A stretch of DNA of 64,000 nucleotides from Lachnospiraceae bacterium (GTDB lineage Bacteria; Bacillota; Clostridia; Lachnospirales; Lachnospiraceae): the NCBI GenBank assembly GCA_024690205.1, contig JAILCX010000043.1, forward strand, positions 19,277-83,276, in the 5' to 3' direction. Made by a program: the position numbers and the translations under genes. Shown piece by piece: positions 61,869 through 64,000 of the stretch. The notes beneath the pieces were generated by a model that ran no database searches, was not told the DNA's origin, and saw nothing but the letters and a program-made list of their open reading frames with translations. Each line of letters begins with the position of its first letter. Position 1 is the stretch's first letter.

Positions 61869-62992
61869 AGGAAAACTATTACATACTGGTACGTATGATC
61901 CTAATGCTGATCTATGGCATGTACGGATTATCGGGAAGTGTAGAGAGTGCAGGAGTACCCTTAAGGATACTCCTGCTTCTGGCGTTATATATATCAGTGA
62001 TGACAATAAAAGAGCTTTTAGAAGTTAAACAAAGATCAATCTGTCTTGCTGCTGCACTCGTGATCAATATTCTGCTGATATATTTCGGAGGAAACTGTTT
62101 TATGCCCCTTATATGTTTCCTGGGTTTTGAGATAATAAGTTTCTTCAAAGGAAGGGTACCACTGTATTTTATTATGTATCTTGCGGTATTTACAGACAGT
62201 CCCTTAGATAATATTACAGAATTTATGATAGTAACAATGCTGATAGTTTTTTATGTTCAGCATGAATATGTTGTGGCCGGGTATGAGAAGAGGATGTACG
62301 AGGATACGGTTCTGCAACAGGGCCTGAAACGGGATTATGAGACACGTGAATACGAAGTGCAGGCTGAACTAAAGAAAAATATGCTTAAGGCAGAGAATCA
62401 GATCCTTTCGGAAAGAGCAGAGCTTTCACAGACCCTGCATGATAAGCTTGGTCACAATATCAATGGCTCCATTTATCAGTTGGAAGGTGCAAAGGTATTG
62501 CTTAAAAAAGATCCCGTAAAGGCAGGAGGGATGATACAATCCGTTATCGATCAGCTGCGTGGAGGTATGAATGAAATACGTGCGATCCTTCGCAAACAGC
62601 GACCTGAGAATAAAAAAATGGCGCTATTGCAATTGTATGAACTCTGCGCGGATTGCAATAAAAAGGGAGTAGAGGCAGAACTTAATACAGAGGGAAATCT
62701 TTCAGCAATATCGGACATGCTGTGGGAGATCATATTGGATAATACTTTTGAGGCTGTGACTAATTCTATGAAGTATTCCAGATGCAGACGGATAGAAATA
62801 AATATCCTGGTGATGAATGAAATGGTAAGGTGCAGTGTATCGGATGACGGAGTGGGCTGTGAAAACGTAAAAGACGGCATGGGCATATCGGGCATGAGGC
62901 AGAGGATACGTAATGCCGGAGGAAGCATTAATTTTGAGACAGAGGCTGGTTTTAGTGTAAATATGCTTTTGCCATTGAAAAGCACGACATAA
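61853..62992 (+). CDS. NarL-type sensor histidine kinase
   Basis: This 379-residue kinase has about five or six membrane helices in residues 8-140, a coiled-coil (about 140-195), a HisKA_3 domain with the phosphoacceptor His in LSQTLHDKLGHNINGS, and a HATPase with SDDGVGCENVKDGMGISGM. No extracellular sensor domain is present, so the helices or the ABC transporter itself may sense the signal, as in exporter-linked kinases such as BceS and LiaS-like proteins. It overlaps permease B. Confidence 0.9.
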   Translation: MGRFLKENYYILVRMILMLIYGMYGLSGSVESAGVPLRILLLLALYISVMTIKELLEVKQRSICLAAALVINILLIYFGGNCFMPLICFLGFEIISFFKGRVPLYFIMYLAVFTDSPLDNITEFMIVTMLIVFYVQHEYVVAGYEKRMYEDTVLQQGLKRDYETREYEVQAELKKNMLKAENQILSERAELSQTLHDKLGHNINGSIYQLEGAKVLLKKDPVKAGGMIQSVIDQLRGGMNEIRAILRKQRPENKKMALLQLYELCADCNKKGVEAELNTEGNLSAISDMLWEIILDNTFEAVTNSMKYSRCRRIEINILVMNEMVRCSVSDDGVGCENVKDGMGISGMRQRIRNAGGSINFETEAGFSVNMLLPLKSTT

Positions 62993-63010
62993 ACGGAAAG
63001 GAAAACCCAC

Positions 63011-63658
63011 ATGGAGAAAATTAAAGTGATGATAGCTGATGACAGTGATTTCGTACGTGACGGAATGAAGGTAATCCTGGATGTCGATGAGGAATTTGAA
63101 GTGCTGGGGACGGCTTCCAACGGGCATGAACTGGTTAAACTTGCAGAAAAAAACAGACCCGATGTGATCCTGATGGACATACAGATGCCTGAAATGGATG
63201 GTATAGAGGCTACGAAGTACATTGTGGAACGTGATCTGGGAAAGGTATTGATACTCACCACCTTTGATGATGACGAGCTTGTGGCGCAGGCGCTTCGTAA
63301 CGGGGCTAAAGGCTATCTTATAAAAAACCATACGCCGGAACACTTAAAACAGATGATTAAATCAGTATATAATGGGACCGGAGTTATGGAGGAGAGCATT
63401 TTACAGAATCTGGCCGGCAGGGTCGATAATATGGAAAAGAAAGATACGCATGCAAGCGGGTTTGATCCCTCCGGTTATTCGGAACGGGAGTTGGATATTG
63501 TAAGGGCCGTGGCCGAAGGTATGTCAAACAAAGAGATTGCTGCAAAGTATTTCATCTCCGAAGGAACTGTAAAAAATCATATCAGCAATATCCTGGCGAA
63601 GGAGAATCTTTCTCACAGGACCGCACTTGCGGTATACTATCTTACCGGCAGGAAGTGA
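63011..63658 (+). CDS. LuxR/NarL-type response regulator
   Basis: This 215-residue regulator has a receiver (VMIADDSDFVRDGMKVIL, phospho-Asp in DVILMDIQMPEMDG) and a C-terminal LuxR helix-turn-helix (SERELDIVRAVAEGMSNKEI, SEGTVKNHISNIL). Paired with the kinase 18 bases upstream, it probably controls the ABC exporter operon. GGAAAGGAAAA precedes the ATG. Confidence 0.93.
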   Translation: MEKIKVMIADDSDFVRDGMKVILDVDEEFEVLGTASNGHELVKLAEKNRPDVILMDIQMPEMDGIEATKYIVERDLGKVLILTTFDDDELVAQALRNGAKGYLIKNHTPEHLKQMIKSVYNGTGVMEESILQNLAGRVDNMEKKDTHASGFDPSGYSERELDIVRAVAEGMSNKEIAAKYFISEGTVKNHISNILAKENLSHRTALAVYYLTGRK

Positions 63659-63755
63659 ATCAAGGCATACAACACCCTGGAAAGATGTTTATTTGGATAC
63701 GTCGAAGTAAGTTATATTCCAGGATTTTGTCCGCACCCCCAAGGAGTTTTGTGTA

Positions 63756-64000
63756 ATGCGAGTTTTAATGATTAATTGCAGCTCTGTCCGCACCGGAGCA
63801 ACTGCAGAAATAGTCAAGTTGGTTTCGGAACAGTTATCAAATAAATACAGTGTCAAAACCATTTGCATTGACGATTATGTCTTTGCATTCTGTAGAGGTT
63901 GCCGTTCTTGCCACAATACGGCGAAGTGTGTCATGAGTGATGCAGGTGTTATCGAGAATATAATGAGAGAATATGATGAGGCAGATATTATTGTCTCTGT
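63756..64000 (+). CDS. Flavodoxin-fold NADPH-dependent FMN reductase, truncated by the window edge
   Basis: The first 81 codons are present: MRVLMINCSSVRTGATAEIV is the phosphate-binding start of flavodoxin/iron-sulfur flavoprotein reductases, and FCRGCRSCHNTAKCVMSDAG is the cysteine-bearing segment common to multimeric flavodoxin WrbA-like and related reductases. AAGGAG at 63741-63746 precedes the ATG. The gap before it (63659-63755) holds an inverted repeat CCTGGAA/TTCCAGG (63676-63682 with 63717-63723) with a long loop, followed by a short T-run, possibly a weak terminator. The C-terminus lies beyond the window. Confidence 0.82.
   Translation, partial: MRVLMINCSSVRTGATAEIVKLVSEQLSNKYSVKTICIDDYVFAFCRGCRSCHNTAKCVMSDAGVIENIMREYDEADIIVS

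Overview
The window looks like a chromosomal segment of an anaerobic, plant-polymer-degrading Bacillota, most likely a Lachnospiraceae close to Butyrivibrio or Pseudobutyrivibrio. The reasons are moderate-to-low GC, strong AAGGAGG-type ribosome sites, Firmicutes-type LexA boxes, the gmk-rpoZ-rimO-pgsA...recA-recX-rny gene order, LplB/YtcP-type sugar ABC systems, a YesM/YesN pair, and uronate, GH31 and GH5 genes. No rRNA, tRNA, CRISPR array, IS element or prophage was seen.

Layout. 1-1497: end of a zinc/manganese-type ABC transporter operon (permease plus a CC-motif lipoprotein). 1614-5709: hexuronate catabolism (KDPG aldolase fused to a VOC domain, KDG kinase, glucuronate isomerase, LUD protein). 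5712-12039: a sugar ABC transporter (two permeases, a lipoprotein binding protein) and a GH31 glycosidase behind a promoter with three LacI-type operators. 12067-15941: a secreted Pro/Thr-rich protein, a hybrid kinase whose phosphoacceptor His is Tyr, and a SpoVB/MurJ-like flippase. 15944-17665: rqcH, divergent from 17788-21455 (yicC, gmk, rpoZ, rimO, pgsA). 21457-27016: a hybrid kinase, then SOS-controlled recA-recX and rny. 27183-31487: aminotransferase, Nudix hydrolase, xerD, and a HisRS of eukaryal/archaeal flavour. 31507-32540: azlCD on the minus strand. 32633-35431: a large hybrid kinase with HPt.

35562-42168 is the most unusual part. It is one tightly spaced unit encoding PadR, DUF1700, DUF4097, an 883-residue fusion (DUF362, ferredoxin, membrane anchor, GH5 cellulase), a membrane-anchored TIR protein, and a lone FakA-middle-type domain. 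It faces a DegV (FakB-like) gene across a bidirectional terminator.

43380-49991: a lipoprotein and a second sugar ABC operon, with a strong hairpin between the binding protein and the permeases, followed by YesM/YesN-like two-component genes that probably regulate it. 49988-52429: a CPA1 antiporter with a TrkA-like RCK protein. 52432-54081: SulP transporter (minus). 54254-57948: a metal cluster (CDF exporter with a manganese-type N-D/D-D site, Fur-family regulator, COG0523 GTPase, and a second G3E GTPase fused to a CC-motif domain like that of the lipoprotein at the left edge). 58032-63658: a P-loop ATPase and an ABC-2 export operon with NarL-type two-component genes, preceded by a possible 9-codon leader peptide inside a hairpin. 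A flavodoxin-fold reductase runs off the right edge.

All functions are inferred from protein sequence patterns read by eye; no database search was run. Start codons were revised wherever a ribosome site or family N-terminus favoured an internal start.
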